This document shows positions 32,439-40,899 of a stretch of DNA of 64,000 nt, in pieces. The DNA is from Arthrobacter sp. S39. Lineage in GTDB: Bacteria; Actinomycetota; Actinomycetes; Actinomycetales; Micrococcaceae. Location of the stretch: NCBI RefSeq assembly GCF_004320525.1, contig NZ_SIHX01000008.1, forward strand, positions 124,001 through 188,000. The letters run 5' to 3'. The translations under genes and the position numbers were made by a program. Position 1 is the first letter of the stretch. Every line of letters begins with the position of its first letter. Under the pieces are notes generated by a model. The model ran no database searches. It saw only the letters and a program-made list of their open reading frames with translations, and was not told the origin of the DNA.

Positions 32439-33946
32439 GACTGTGGACTGGATCTGGATGGGGCGATTTTGCGCTTGGGAGCAATGTACCGAAGAGATTC
32501 CAGCTCCCTGCCCAGCACCTGTGCCACTTCGGGTTGGTCCGAGTGTTTGTTATCGCGTTGCGAGATATCTTCGGTCAGGTTGTAAAGGGCGGCTTCGCTG
32601 TCATCCTCCGGGTAGCCGCGTTCTGTACGGAACCATTCAGGTTCCGGATTTTCTGAACAGGGCGGCGAGTCGATGAAGACCCATTTGTCCTTCCGGATGG
32701 AGAACTTACCGTTACGGGAGTGACCGACAAGTGAGCCCCGCAACGGCTGGTCAGCTTTGCCTTCCAACAGGGGCAGCATGGAGATGCTGTCCCGGCCGGC
32801 TGAGGAAGGCAGAGGGGCGTGGAGTATGTCGGCGCACGTGGCCATAAGGTCCATGAGGCTGACCAGCTCACTGCATACCGTGTTGCCCGGAATTGTGCCT
32901 GGCCATGAGGCAATGAAGGGGACACGGTGGCCTCCTTCCCAGACGTCATGCTTGATCCCCCTGAGATCTCCCATGCTGTAATGCGCGGTGCGCCGGGCGC
33001 GTTCGAAAGCCCCTTCATCGTCCTTGGTGCCCAGCTCAGGCCCGTTGTCGCTGGTGAAGATGAGCAGTGTGTCATCGGCCAGTCCTGAACGTTCCACCGC
33101 GTCCAGGACCTGACCAACGAGCCAGTCGATTTCGGAAACGAGGTCGCCGTAGGGGCCGATGCCGCTGCGGGCTCTGAATTCTGGCCCTGGGCTTACTGGG
33201 GAGTGGGGAGCGGTCAGGGAAAGGAAGAGGAAGAACGGGTTCGTTCCTATCGTGCTGGCGTCGCTGCTGTGTGACTCGACGTACTCCACGGTCCGCCGTG
33301 TGAACTCCGGAAGCATCGCTTCGTGGGACCAGTTTTCAACGGAGGGACCGATGTCACCGTAGATGGCGGCGGATTTGGGCCTCGTGGGCTGAGCAGTCAG
33401 CCGGTCGTCCTGGAACCACGAATAGGGCGGGTAATTTGGTACGTCTACACCGAAGTAGGTGTCGAAACCATGCTCAATGGGGCCCCCGGCGATCGGTGCG
33501 GAGAAGTCAATTTCTTTCCAGAATTCGTCCCGGCGCAGCTCAACTTCAGGGGTGTCGATTGCATAAGGCAAAACCTGGTTGGGGCTTCGACCTGTGGTTG
33601 TTGGCCAGTTCCAGCCAAGATGCCATTTGCCGATGCACGCCGTGTCGTAGCCCTGAGACTTCAGGAAACTGGGGACGGTGACTTCGCCATCCTCAAAAAC
33701 GGGGCCGTCCCACCGGCAGATCACCCCGGACTTGAGGCGGGATCGCCAGTTATATTGGCCACTGAGCAGACTGTAGCGGCTGGGAGAGCAGACCGATGAT
33801 GTTGCGTGGGCGTCGGTAAAGCGCATGCCCTGTGCTGCGAGTCGGTCAAGGTTGGGAGTGGGAATCTGTGATCGGTTGTTGAAGCACGACAGGTCTCCGT
33901 ACCCCATATCGTCGGCGAGGATATACACAATGTTTGGTCCTGGCAT
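32435..33946 (-). CDS. Type I (formylglycine) sulfatase 1
   Basis: 503-aa sulfatase from ATG 33946, the usual family start (PNIVYILADDMGYGDLSCFN). The metal site starts with ADD, and the modification motif is C53-S-P-S-R, which FGE converts to formylglycine. Further markers are APHSPVSPGPEFRARSGIGP and TSDNGPELG. No signal peptide or lipobox, so it acts in the cytoplasm on an imported sulfate ester. The sulfated substrate (glycan, aryl or other) cannot be read from sequence. Downstream is the short GntR gene; the FGE gene is about 2 kb further along the strand. Confidence 0.93.
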   Translation of the reverse strand: MPGPNIVYILADDMGYGDLSCFNNRSQIPTPNLDRLAAQGMRFTDAHATSSVCSPSRYSLLSGQYNWRSRLKSGVICRWDGPVFEDGEVTVPSFLKSQGYDTACIGKWHLGWNWPTTTGRSPNQVLPYAIDTPEVELRRDEFWKEIDFSAPIAGGPIEHGFDTYFGVDVPNYPPYSWFQDDRLTAQPTRPKSAAIYGDIGPSVENWSHEAMLPEFTRRTVEYVESHSSDASTIGTNPFFLFLSLTAPHSPVSPGPEFRARSGIGPYGDLVSEIDWLVGQVLDAVERSGLADDTLLIFTSDNGPELGTKDDEGAFERARRTAHYSMGDLRGIKHDVWEGGHRVPFIASWPGTIPGNTVCSELVSLMDLMATCADILHAPLPSSAGRDSISMLPLLEGKADQPLRGSLVGHSRNGKFSIRKDKWVFIDSPPCSENPEPEWFRTERGYPEDDSEAALYNLTEDISQRDNKHSDQPEVAQVLGRELESLRYIAPKRKIAPSRSSPQS

Positions 33947-34129
33947 TGGGCTTAACCTATCTGGCTGGAGCTGCGTTGCTCCTGATGGCTTGTTCGTCCA
34001 GTCCGAGCCGTTCATGGCACGCACTAGGGGGAGGCGGTACGTCCACTGGCTGGCCGTCCGCCGGTGGTTCCGGCCCTACGGGAGTGCTGCCCTCTTTTCA
34101 AGTGTGGGCAACGGTGACACCGGCACCAG

Positions 34130-34864
34130 CTAGTGCGAGGGTCTGCGGATAAGCCTGAACTTCATGACATCCGAACGGTTGTAGATCACACTATGCATAA
34201 AGGGCCGTTCCTCGTCTGTGAAGTTGAGCTGGGTTAGCTTCAGGAGCGGGGTGTCTGGCTTGATATCAAATACTGTTGCGAGTTCTTCGGAAGCGGGTAC
34301 GACGTCCAGGTCACCGTCCTGAAGGAGCACAGGGCACCGGGCCTGTTCCTGGAGGAGGTGAATCATGTCCACGTCAATGTCTTTGAGTGGTTCAAGATCG
34401 AGAGCGACGCCGTTGACGCTAACGGGCAGCGTGTCAGTGATTTTTACTGCACGAATGCCGTCGACCGAGAAGACCCTTTCGACTTTCCACGCTTCTTCGC
34501 CGTCTTCCAGGGCAATCAGCGACGAGATGTCACGCGAAGGCACTGATCGGGTCAACACGAATTCGGCGATGGCTGGCTCGTGCCCGGATGCAAGGATCAC
34601 GTCCCTGTGGGCTACGAGGTCGGAAAGACTCACCAGTACGGGCCCTCCTGTCTCGCGGATGAAGGTTCCGATGCCATGGCGTCGGACAACGATTCCCTCC
34701 TTCCATAGCAGTTGGAGTGCATCTCGAAGGGTTGTCCGGCTGACACCTAACTCGACGGCCAAGTCCTTTTCCCCTGGAAGCCTGTCTCCGGGGTGCAGGT
34801 CCTCGCCGATTCGCTGACGAAAGGAATCAGCGACCTGGGCGGCCAGGCTACGGCGCTCAAACAT
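34130..34864 (-). CDS. GntR-family transcriptional regulator, UTRA (HutC) type
   Basis: 244-aa regulator. The N-terminal winged helix is LPGEKDLAVELGVSRTTLRD, then ALQLLWKEGIVVRRHGIGTF. The C-terminal UTRA sensor domain (from about residue 85) resembles HutC-type domains that bind sugars, acids or sugar phosphates. It precedes the sulfatase on the minus strand and faces the ABC operon across about 300 bp that contain a perfect palindrome, GACCTCTAGAGGTC (35097-35110), a plausible operator for it. Confidence 0.9.
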   Translation of the reverse strand: MFERRSLAAQVADSFRQRIGEDLHPGDRLPGEKDLAVELGVSRTTLRDALQLLWKEGIVVRRHGIGTFIRETGGPVLVSLSDLVAHRDVILASGHEPAIAEFVLTRSVPSRDISSLIALEDGEEAWKVERVFSVDGIRAVKITDTLPVSVNGVALDLEPLKDIDVDMIHLLQEQARCPVLLQDGDLDVVPASEELATVFDIKPDTPLLKLTQLNFTDEERPFMHSVIYNRSDVMKFRLIRRPSH

Positions 34865-35075
34865 CGGTGAACTCCTTGGGGTACGTGTCGTTCAGGGGGC
34901 GGTCAACCGCATATGTGGAGAGCAGTGTTGCTCGTGCGCGTTCGTCCGTCATTCAGCACCGACCGGCAGTCCAAAGGTGGTGCCCGGCGCCGTCTCCTGT
35001 TGGTAAGGGGCTGCCCAAGCATAGTGACTGTTTCTCATAGCGATACTCCTTCGTTGCTCTGTCATCAGCAATTTA

Positions 35076-35091
35076 TGTGAACTCTATCACA
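35076..35091. promoter_or_regulatory. Perfect CRP/GlxR-type site TGTGA-N6-TCACA
   Basis: TGTGAACTCTATCACA matches the CRP-family consensus in both half-sites. It lies in the divergent control region between the UTRA regulator and the peptide-type ABC operon, suggesting carbon-state control of the sulfatase/ABC locus. Confidence 0.6.
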
Positions 35092-35096
35092 GGTTG

Positions 35097-35110
35097 GACC
35101 TCTAGAGGTC
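35097..35110. promoter_or_regulatory. Candidate UTRA-GntR operator
   Basis: Perfect 14-bp palindrome GACCTCTAGAGGTC, 5 bp from the CRP-type site. TTGGAC at 35094-35099 could be a -35 element overlapping it. Confidence 0.55.
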
Positions 35111-35303
35111 TAATGTGTTAGCTTGTGAATAGCAGCTGTGACGGCTGCCACAAAAACAGATGCGGCGATGCAACATGGACGATCACAGACGATCCCATGT
35201 AGGTGCCACCGGCCTCCGAAATTTGAACCCCGATAAAGCGCAGTTAATGTCGCGACCCGCCCACGAGCCAGCAGGCCGAAGCAGTAAAGGGATTGGAATC
35301 ATA

Positions 35304-36329
35304 GTGAAACTTCTGGAGAGAGCCCCAATCGGGCTCCATTTCGACGACGCAGCGCCGTTGCTGGCTGTCGAGAGTCTCAGCGTGGACTTTCGCCTACGCA
35401 ACAATGTTGCGCATGCACTGAGGAACGTAAGCTTCAGCCTCGAAGCGGGCGAGACGCTTGCCCTGCTGGGAGAATCCGGGTGCGGCAAGAGTGTCACGGC
35501 CAAAACCATCATGGGCATCCTGGACGTCCCGCCTGGCGAAGTAAAGTCAGGAAGCATCCGCTTCCGTGGTGTGGACCTGCTGAAACTGCCCGAAAGGAAG
35601 CGACGCTCCTTGCGCAGCACGAAGGTAGCGATGGTCTTCCAGGACGCGTTGTCCGCGCTGAACCCTGTCTTTACGGTGGGTTTTCAGCTCAGCGAGATGT
35701 TCACCGTTCACCGTGGAATGTCCCGCCATGACGCCCGCCTCAAGGCAGTCGAGATGCTCGAAGCTGTGCGGATTCCGGATGCCAAAAGTCGCTTGGATGA
35801 CTACCCGCACCAGTTCTCGGGCGGTATGCGTCAACGTGTAGTTATTGCCATGGCTTTGGCGTTGGACCCCGAGGTCCTCATCGCGGATGAACCGACAACG
35901 GCTCTTGACGTTACAGTCCAAGCGCAGATCATGTCCTTACTCGATGACCTCCGGCGCGATCGAAATATGGGGCTGATCCTCATAACCCATGACATGGGCG
36001 TGGTGGCGGAGATAGCAGACCGGATTGCCGTGATGTACGCCGGTCAGATCGTCGAAAGCGCCGACGCTATCGATGTCTACCGCCAGCCCGCCCACCCGTA
36101 TACGAAGGCCCTCCTGGAATCCATCCCGCGACTGGACGACAGAGGTACGGAACTGGCTGCGATCGGCGGGCTGCCACCTGATCTAAGTGGGCTACCCGCA
36201 GGTTGCTCGTTCGCGCCACGGTGCCGTTTCGCCCGCGAAGAATGCCGGTCAGACTCACCACCTCTTTACGACATTAGCTCTGAACGCAGCAGCCGCTGCC
36301 ACTACTGGGAAGCGGTCGTGTCCTCATGA
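35304..36329 (+). CDS. Peptide/oligosaccharide-type ABC transporter ATP-binding protein (DppD-like)
   Basis: ATPase of the dipeptide/oligopeptide importer family, about 341 aa from GTG 35304. Walker A is [10 protein letters not shown], signature FSGGMRQR, Walker [13 protein letters not shown]. The Dpp/Opp C-terminal extension ends with the Cys-rich loop [20 protein letters not shown] that marks this family (an iron-sulfur-type site in related proteins). The frame is open back to 35160 and has ATGs upstream, so the start is uncertain; GTG 35304 gives the usual family length. Its stop overlaps the next ATPase by 4 bp. First gene of a five-gene ABC operon. Confidence 0.9.
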   Translation: MKLLERAPIGLHFDDAAPLLAVESLSVDFRLRNNVAHALRNVSFSLEAGETLALLGESGCGKSVTAKTIMGILDVPPGEVKSGSIRFRGVDLLKLPERKRRSLRSTKVAMVFQDALSALNPVFTVGFQLSEMFTVHRGMSRHDARLKAVEMLEAVRIPDAKSRLDDYPHQFSGGMRQRVVIAMALALDPEVLIADEPTTALDVTVQAQIMSLLDDLRRDRNMGLILITHDMGVVAEIADRIAVMYAGQIVESADAIDVYRQPAHPYTKALLESIPRLDDRGTELAAIGGLPPDLSGLPAGCSFAPRCRFAREECRSDSPPLYDISSERSSRCHYWEAVVSS

Positions 36330-37381
36330 AAACGACCCATCCACACACCCTCGCCGACCACCAGGCCTTCCAGGATTCACCCGCAACGGTCCTGCGCACC
36401 TCGGGGCTCCAGATGCACTACCCGATACACACGGGAACGATCGTGAGGCGGCTGAGCCATTCAGTGAAAGCCGTCGACGGAATAGACCTGGAACTGCGGG
36501 AAGGCGAGACGCTCGGACTCGTCGGCGAGTCCGGCTGCGGAAAATCCACTCTTGCCCGGATGCTGATGGGCCTGGAGCATCCCACCGCAGGCAGCATCTC
36601 CGTCCTCGGCCACGAAATCGCCGGCCTCGGAGCGAAAGCGATGCGCCGGCACCGCCGGGACATCCAAATGGTCTTTCAGGACCCGTACACGTCCCTGAAC
36701 CCCAAAATGACTGTCGGACAGATCGTTATTGAACCCTTTGAGATCCATTCCGATCTGGTGCCAGCAAAGGAACGACGGGCAAGGGTCCGGGAACTGCTGG
36801 AACTCGTGGGCATTAACCCGGACTACGCAAACCGGTACCCGCATCAATTCTCCGGCGGACAACGACAGCGGATTGGTATCGCACGGGCCTTGGCCCTGAA
36901 TCCGAAAGTCCTCATCTGCGACGAGCCGGTCTCAGCCCTGGACGTCTCTGTCCAGGCACAGGTGATGAATCTGCTTGCCGAACTGAAAGACCGGCTTCAG
37001 ATGTCGTACGTCTTCATCGCCCACGATTTGTCCGTTGTTCGGCACATCTCGGATCGGGTAGCGGTGATGTATCTGGGCAACATTGTTGAGATCGGCGACG
37101 CGGATCAGATTTACGAGCATCCCACCCACCCTTACACTCAGGCTCTACTTTCGGCCGTGCCCATTCCTGACCCAAGCGCACGCGGCAACAGGACCAGAAT
37201 CATCCTCGAAGGTGACCCGCCCAGCCCTTCCAACCCGCCCTCGGGTTGCAAGTTCCGCACCCGTTGCTGGAAGGCGCAGGATATCTGCGCCGAGAAGGTC
37301 CCGGCGTTGATCCAACGTGACGACTCGCCGCATCCTTCGGCCTGTCATTTCGCAGCACCCCTGGCGACGCCGGTCATCTAA
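36326..37381 (+). CDS. Peptide/oligosaccharide-type ABC transporter ATP-binding protein (DppF-like)
   Basis: 351-aa second ATPase. Walker [13 protein letters not shown], signature FSGGQRQRIG, Walker B VLICDEPVSALD, and the C-terminal Cys loop CKFRTRCWKAQDICAEKVPA. DppD- and DppF-like subunits form an ATPase pair in this importer family. Directly downstream, after 68 bp, lies the binding protein, then two permeases, completing the importer. Confidence 0.93.
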   Translation: MKTTHPHTLADHQAFQDSPATVLRTSGLQMHYPIHTGTIVRRLSHSVKAVDGIDLELREGETLGLVGESGCGKSTLARMLMGLEHPTAGSISVLGHEIAGLGAKAMRRHRRDIQMVFQDPYTSLNPKMTVGQIVIEPFEIHSDLVPAKERRARVRELLELVGINPDYANRYPHQFSGGQRQRIGIARALALNPKVLICDEPVSALDVSVQAQVMNLLAELKDRLQMSYVFIAHDLSVVRHISDRVAVMYLGNIVEIGDADQIYEHPTHPYTQALLSAVPIPDPSARGNRTRIILEGDPPSPSNPPSGCKFRTRCWKAQDICAEKVPALIQRDDSPHPSACHFAAPLATPVI

Positions 37382-37449
37382 TCCACCGTCGGCAGACGCC
37401 ACCTCATCTCACCGACTAAATCTCACCGACTCAACGAGGAGTTTCAACC

Positions 37450-39009
37450 ATGAAAGATTCGAACATCTTCCGCTCCGAGGCAGCTCTTTCCCGCCGCGGC
37501 TTCATCGGTTTCACGGCGACAGCCGGAACCCTTCTTGCCCTCACTGGATGCGGCCCCTCGGGGGGAGCCTCCACCGCCGGCAACAGCAATGCGCTCAAAA
37601 AGATCGTGATCGCAACCTCGGCGGACCCCCAGCCTCAGTTGGTCATGCAGGCCAACCAAACAAACTGCCCGTGGCAGCGACTGGTCTTCAACCACCTGAC
37701 AGACCTTGATACCAGCGGAAAGCCCCAGCCAGTCCTGGCCCAAAGCTGGGAAACCAGCGCGGACGGACTGACAACGACGCTGAAGATCCGTCAGGGAGTC
37801 AAATTCCATGACGGCAGGGAAATGACCGGAGAGGACGTCGTCTTCTCGCTGAACCGGGCAAAGGAAGAAGCCGCCGGCTGCCAGTTGCGCTCGGTGGCCA
37901 ATCTGATCCAGGAAGGTTCTGCTTCGGGGAACACCGTCACTCTCAAGCTAAGCAAGCCCACGAGCCAGCTGTTTGACCTGTTCCAACTCGTTCCAGTTGT
38001 GGACCAGAAAACACTGGACGGTCTTCAAGGCGGCAAGCAGGTCATCGGTACCGGGCCTTACAAGTGGAAGAGCTTCAGCCCGGGTGCCACCGTCCAGCTT
38101 GAGAAGAACCCCGATTACTGGGTCAGCGGCGCCCCGCACTTCGAAGCAGTCGAAATCGCCATCATCACCCAATCCCAGGCCCTGATCGCCGCCGCCCGGT
38201 CCAACCGGTCCCAAATTACCCAGGGCTTGAGTCCGTTGGATCTGTCCACCATCTCCGGCGGCGACGTCCAAACCCCGAACAGCGGAGGTATCGAAGCCTT
38301 CGTCGTCGGTTTGGATGCCAGCACGGCGCCGTTCAACAATCTCAAGGTTCGCAAGGCGATAGCCAAGGCCATCGACAGGAACCGCATCAACGATCAGGTA
38401 TTCAAAGGCTCTGCTGAAGTCAGCAACCTATGGTGGGGAAAGGGAACCCCCGGTTGGGATGAGAAGACGGCAAATACCTACACGTACAAACCGGACGAAG
38501 CCAAGAAGGAGCTCGAGGCATTGGGTCTGGCGGGCACAGAGGTTCCATTCACGGTCAATTCCGGAGACCTCGTGGCCCGTGCCATCCTGGACATTGTCAG
38601 GAACAACTTCGAAGCAGCCGGCTTGAAGGCTACGCCAAATGTCATCGAAACCACAGACTTCGTCGCCCGCAACTCCAAGGGCGCCCTGGGCCCGATGTTC
38701 CTGCACCGGACAGGATTCGGAAGCCTTTCACCGGCAACGACTGCAACTGCAACAGCACATCTGCGTCCCAACGGCGGCACCCATTTCACAAGCCCGGAGT
38801 ATGAACGGCTCATCTCCGCTGCCCAATCGGCCAACCAGGATAACGTCGCCGCCGCCAACGCTGCACTTGGGGCCTACATGGTGGACCAGGCCTTCAACCT
38901 CGCCCTTGTCCAGCGGGCACCGGCCCTGGCAGTCAATAAGTCCATCAAAGACTTCAAGACAACGAACGCGTTCCAGTACATCATCCTGGACCAGACAACG
39001 GCTGGGTAA
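37450..39009 (+). CDS. ABC transporter substrate-binding protein (family 5), Tat/lipoprotein signal
   Basis: 519-aa family 5 solute-binding protein (peptide/nickel/opine class). The N-terminus has a twin-arginine signal, LSRRGFIGFTATAGT, followed by a lipobox LTGC near residue 36, so it is probably exported folded and lipid-anchored. Mature motifs are GVKFHDGREMTGEDVVFSLN, TGPYKWKSF and NLKVRKAIAKAIDRNRINDQ. In this locus it likely binds a sulfated substrate rather than a peptide. The binding protein starts 68 bp after the ATPases, leaving room for its own ribosome site (GAGGAG). Confidence 0.9.
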   Translation: MKDSNIFRSEAALSRRGFIGFTATAGTLLALTGCGPSGGASTAGNSNALKKIVIATSADPQPQLVMQANQTNCPWQRLVFNHLTDLDTSGKPQPVLAQSWETSADGLTTTLKIRQGVKFHDGREMTGEDVVFSLNRAKEEAAGCQLRSVANLIQEGSASGNTVTLKLSKPTSQLFDLFQLVPVVDQKTLDGLQGGKQVIGTGPYKWKSFSPGATVQLEKNPDYWVSGAPHFEAVEIAIITQSQALIAAARSNRSQITQGLSPLDLSTISGGDVQTPNSGGIEAFVVGLDASTAPFNNLKVRKAIAKAIDRNRINDQVFKGSAEVSNLWWGKGTPGWDEKTANTYTYKPDEAKKELEALGLAGTEVPFTVNSGDLVARAILDIVRNNFEAAGLKATPNVIETTDFVARNSKGALGPMFLHRTGFGSLSPATTATATAHLRPNGGTHFTSPEYERLISAAQSANQDNVAAANAALGAYMVDQAFNLALVQRAPALAVNKSIKDFKTTNAFQYIILDQTTAG

Positions 39010-39011
39010 CG

Positions 39012-39956
39012 ATGGGCAACTATCTGATACGCCGCTTGCCGGCGATGCTCGTGACGCTGTTCGCCGCGTCCATCCTCATCTTCCTCATCCTCCGTCTCGC
39101 CCCCGGCAGCCCCGCAGCCACCATTGCAGGACCTGATGCCAGCGCAGAGCAGATCCACGCCGTCGAAGAAAAGCTGGGGCTCAACGCCCCACTGCCCCAG
39201 CAATACGGAACATGGCTTATTGGACTGGTCACCGGCAATCTCGGCGTTTCGATCATCAACGACCAACCGATCACGACACTTATCGGCAGCAGGGTCGAGA
39301 GCACCCTGCTGCTAGCTCTCGCGGCCACGGTCCTTATGAGCCTTCTGGGAATAACACTTGGCGTGCTGGGCGGTTCCTCCCGCTCAGCACGGCTCCGGTC
39401 CTACCTCGATGCCTTCTACTCCGTCCTGCTGAGCCTTCCCACCTATGTCACCAGTGTCCTCCTGCTGGTCCTCTTCGGTGTCCTGATCCCCGTGCTGCCG
39501 ATCAGTGGAGAAGCGTCCTTCGAAGACGGCATCGGGGAAGTGCTCACATACCTCGTCCTCCCGGCCACCGCATTAGCCATCCCGCATGCAGCCGTCATCG
39601 GACGACTCCTGCAAAACAGCATGCAGGAGGCCATGCACGAGGACTACGTCCGCTTTGGCATCGCCAAAGGCCTTTCACGGGCACGCATCCTCTGGCTACA
39701 CGTCCTCCGCAATTCCATGGGCACCGCGATTGTGGCCATCGGCATCCGTTTCAGCGGACTGCTCGGCGGTGCCGTCGTCGTTGAGGCGCTCTTCAGCCGC
39801 AACGGTCTCGGTCAGCTCATGATCGGCAGCGTCCTTTCACGCGACTACGTCGTGGTTCAGGACCTCATTATGCTCGCTGTCGCCATTGCCGTGATCGTCC
39901 AGGCTCTCTCCGAAGTTGCGCTGGCCAGCATGGACCCGCGCATCCGACTGAGCTGA
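39012..39956 (+). CDS. ABC transporter permease (DppB-like)
   Basis: 314-aa permease. It begins with the family stretch MGNYLIRRLPAMLVTLFAAS-ILIFLILRLAPGSPA. EKLGLNAPLPQQYGTWLIGL marks the periplasmic loop, and the late segment GGAVVVEALFSRNGLGQLMI is typical of the DppB group. Six or so helices. It starts 2 bp after the binding protein stop and works with the DppC-like permease and the two ATPases upstream. Confidence 0.93.
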   Translation: MGNYLIRRLPAMLVTLFAASILIFLILRLAPGSPAATIAGPDASAEQIHAVEEKLGLNAPLPQQYGTWLIGLVTGNLGVSIINDQPITTLIGSRVESTLLLALAATVLMSLLGITLGVLGGSSRSARLRSYLDAFYSVLLSLPTYVTSVLLLVLFGVLIPVLPISGEASFEDGIGEVLTYLVLPATALAIPHAAVIGRLLQNSMQEAMHEDYVRFGIAKGLSRARILWLHVLRNSMGTAIVAIGIRFSGLLGGAVVVEALFSRNGLGQLMIGSVLSRDYVVVQDLIMLAVAIAVIVQALSEVALASMDPRIRLS

Positions 39957-39976
39957 ACGAAAGGCAAACCCCACGC

Positions 39977-40846
39977 ATGACTGCACCAACAGCCCACACA
40001 GCCGAAGACCTCGAACGTGGCCAAAGTATCGGCGGCAGGATTCGAGCCAGTGCCCTGCTGGGCACGTCCCGAGGCCTGGTCTCCACCATCCTCGCTGTCC
40101 TGATGATCACCATCGCCATACTTGCCCCGGTCATCGCCCCCTACAGCTCTGACCAGCAAGGCGCCCAGTCCTTCCTTAGCCCCGGAGCCGGGAACCTGCT
40201 TGGAACCGACGAGTTCGGCCGCGACATCCTCTCCCGAGTCATCTTTGCCGTGCGCCTTGACCTGGTCCTTGCCGTGCTCGCGATTCCCGTCGGTGCCATC
40301 ATCGGCACGCTCCTTGGACTGTCGGGGATCTGGGCGAAGTCTCTGGGACAGGTCTCGGCCCGCGTCTTCGATCTGATCCTTGGCTTTCCCACCTTGATCC
40401 TGGGAATCGCGGTAGCGCTTCTTCTCACCCCGGGCCTTCCGGCGGTCGCTGTGGCGATCGCAATCATCAACATCCCGGTGTTTGGCCGGCTCGCCCGCGG
40501 TGGGATGCTGGCCCAGCTCAACCGCGATTACGTCATGGCGGCAAAGTCACTCGGCGCATCCAATACGCGTATTCTCCTCAAGCAGGTTCTGCCGAATATC
40601 CGCGGAGCCCTCCTCGTGCAGTCGGCGATCTCCATCGCCGACGCAGTCTTCATCGAAGGCGGCCTCAGCATCCTCGGACTGGGAGTCCAACCCCCGACGC
40701 CATCCCTCGGCGGATTGGTCCAAAGCGGACTGCCATACATCACCACCTCCCCGATGTACGTCCTTGGACCCACGATCGCCCTCGCCCTCATCATCCTCGG
40801 ATTCGGGCTCCTCGCCGACACTCTGAACAACCGGTCCGAGACGTAG
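39977..40846 (+). CDS. ABC transporter permease (DppC-like)
   Basis: 289-aa permease of the DppC group. LLGTDEFGRDILSRVIFAVR is the family hallmark. EGGLSILGLGVQPPTPSLGG precedes the last helices, and the coupling motif is RDYVMAAKSLGASNTRILLK. It closes the ABC gene set; the sulfatase 2 gene starts 53 bp further on, in the same direction. Confidence 0.93.
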   Translation: MTAPTAHTAEDLERGQSIGGRIRASALLGTSRGLVSTILAVLMITIAILAPVIAPYSSDQQGAQSFLSPGAGNLLGTDEFGRDILSRVIFAVRLDLVLAVLAIPVGAIIGTLLGLSGIWAKSLGQVSARVFDLILGFPTLILGIAVALLLTPGLPAVAVAIAIINIPVFGRLARGGMLAQLNRDYVMAAKSLGASNTRILLKQVLPNIRGALLVQSAISIADAVFIEGGLSILGLGVQPPTPSLGGLVQSGLPYITTSPMYVLGPTIALALIILGFGLLADTLNNRSET

Positions 40847-40899
40847 ACCGGGCCCACGGTAACCGCCCAATTCCTCCGGTCAAGTAAGGAGAACAAGTC

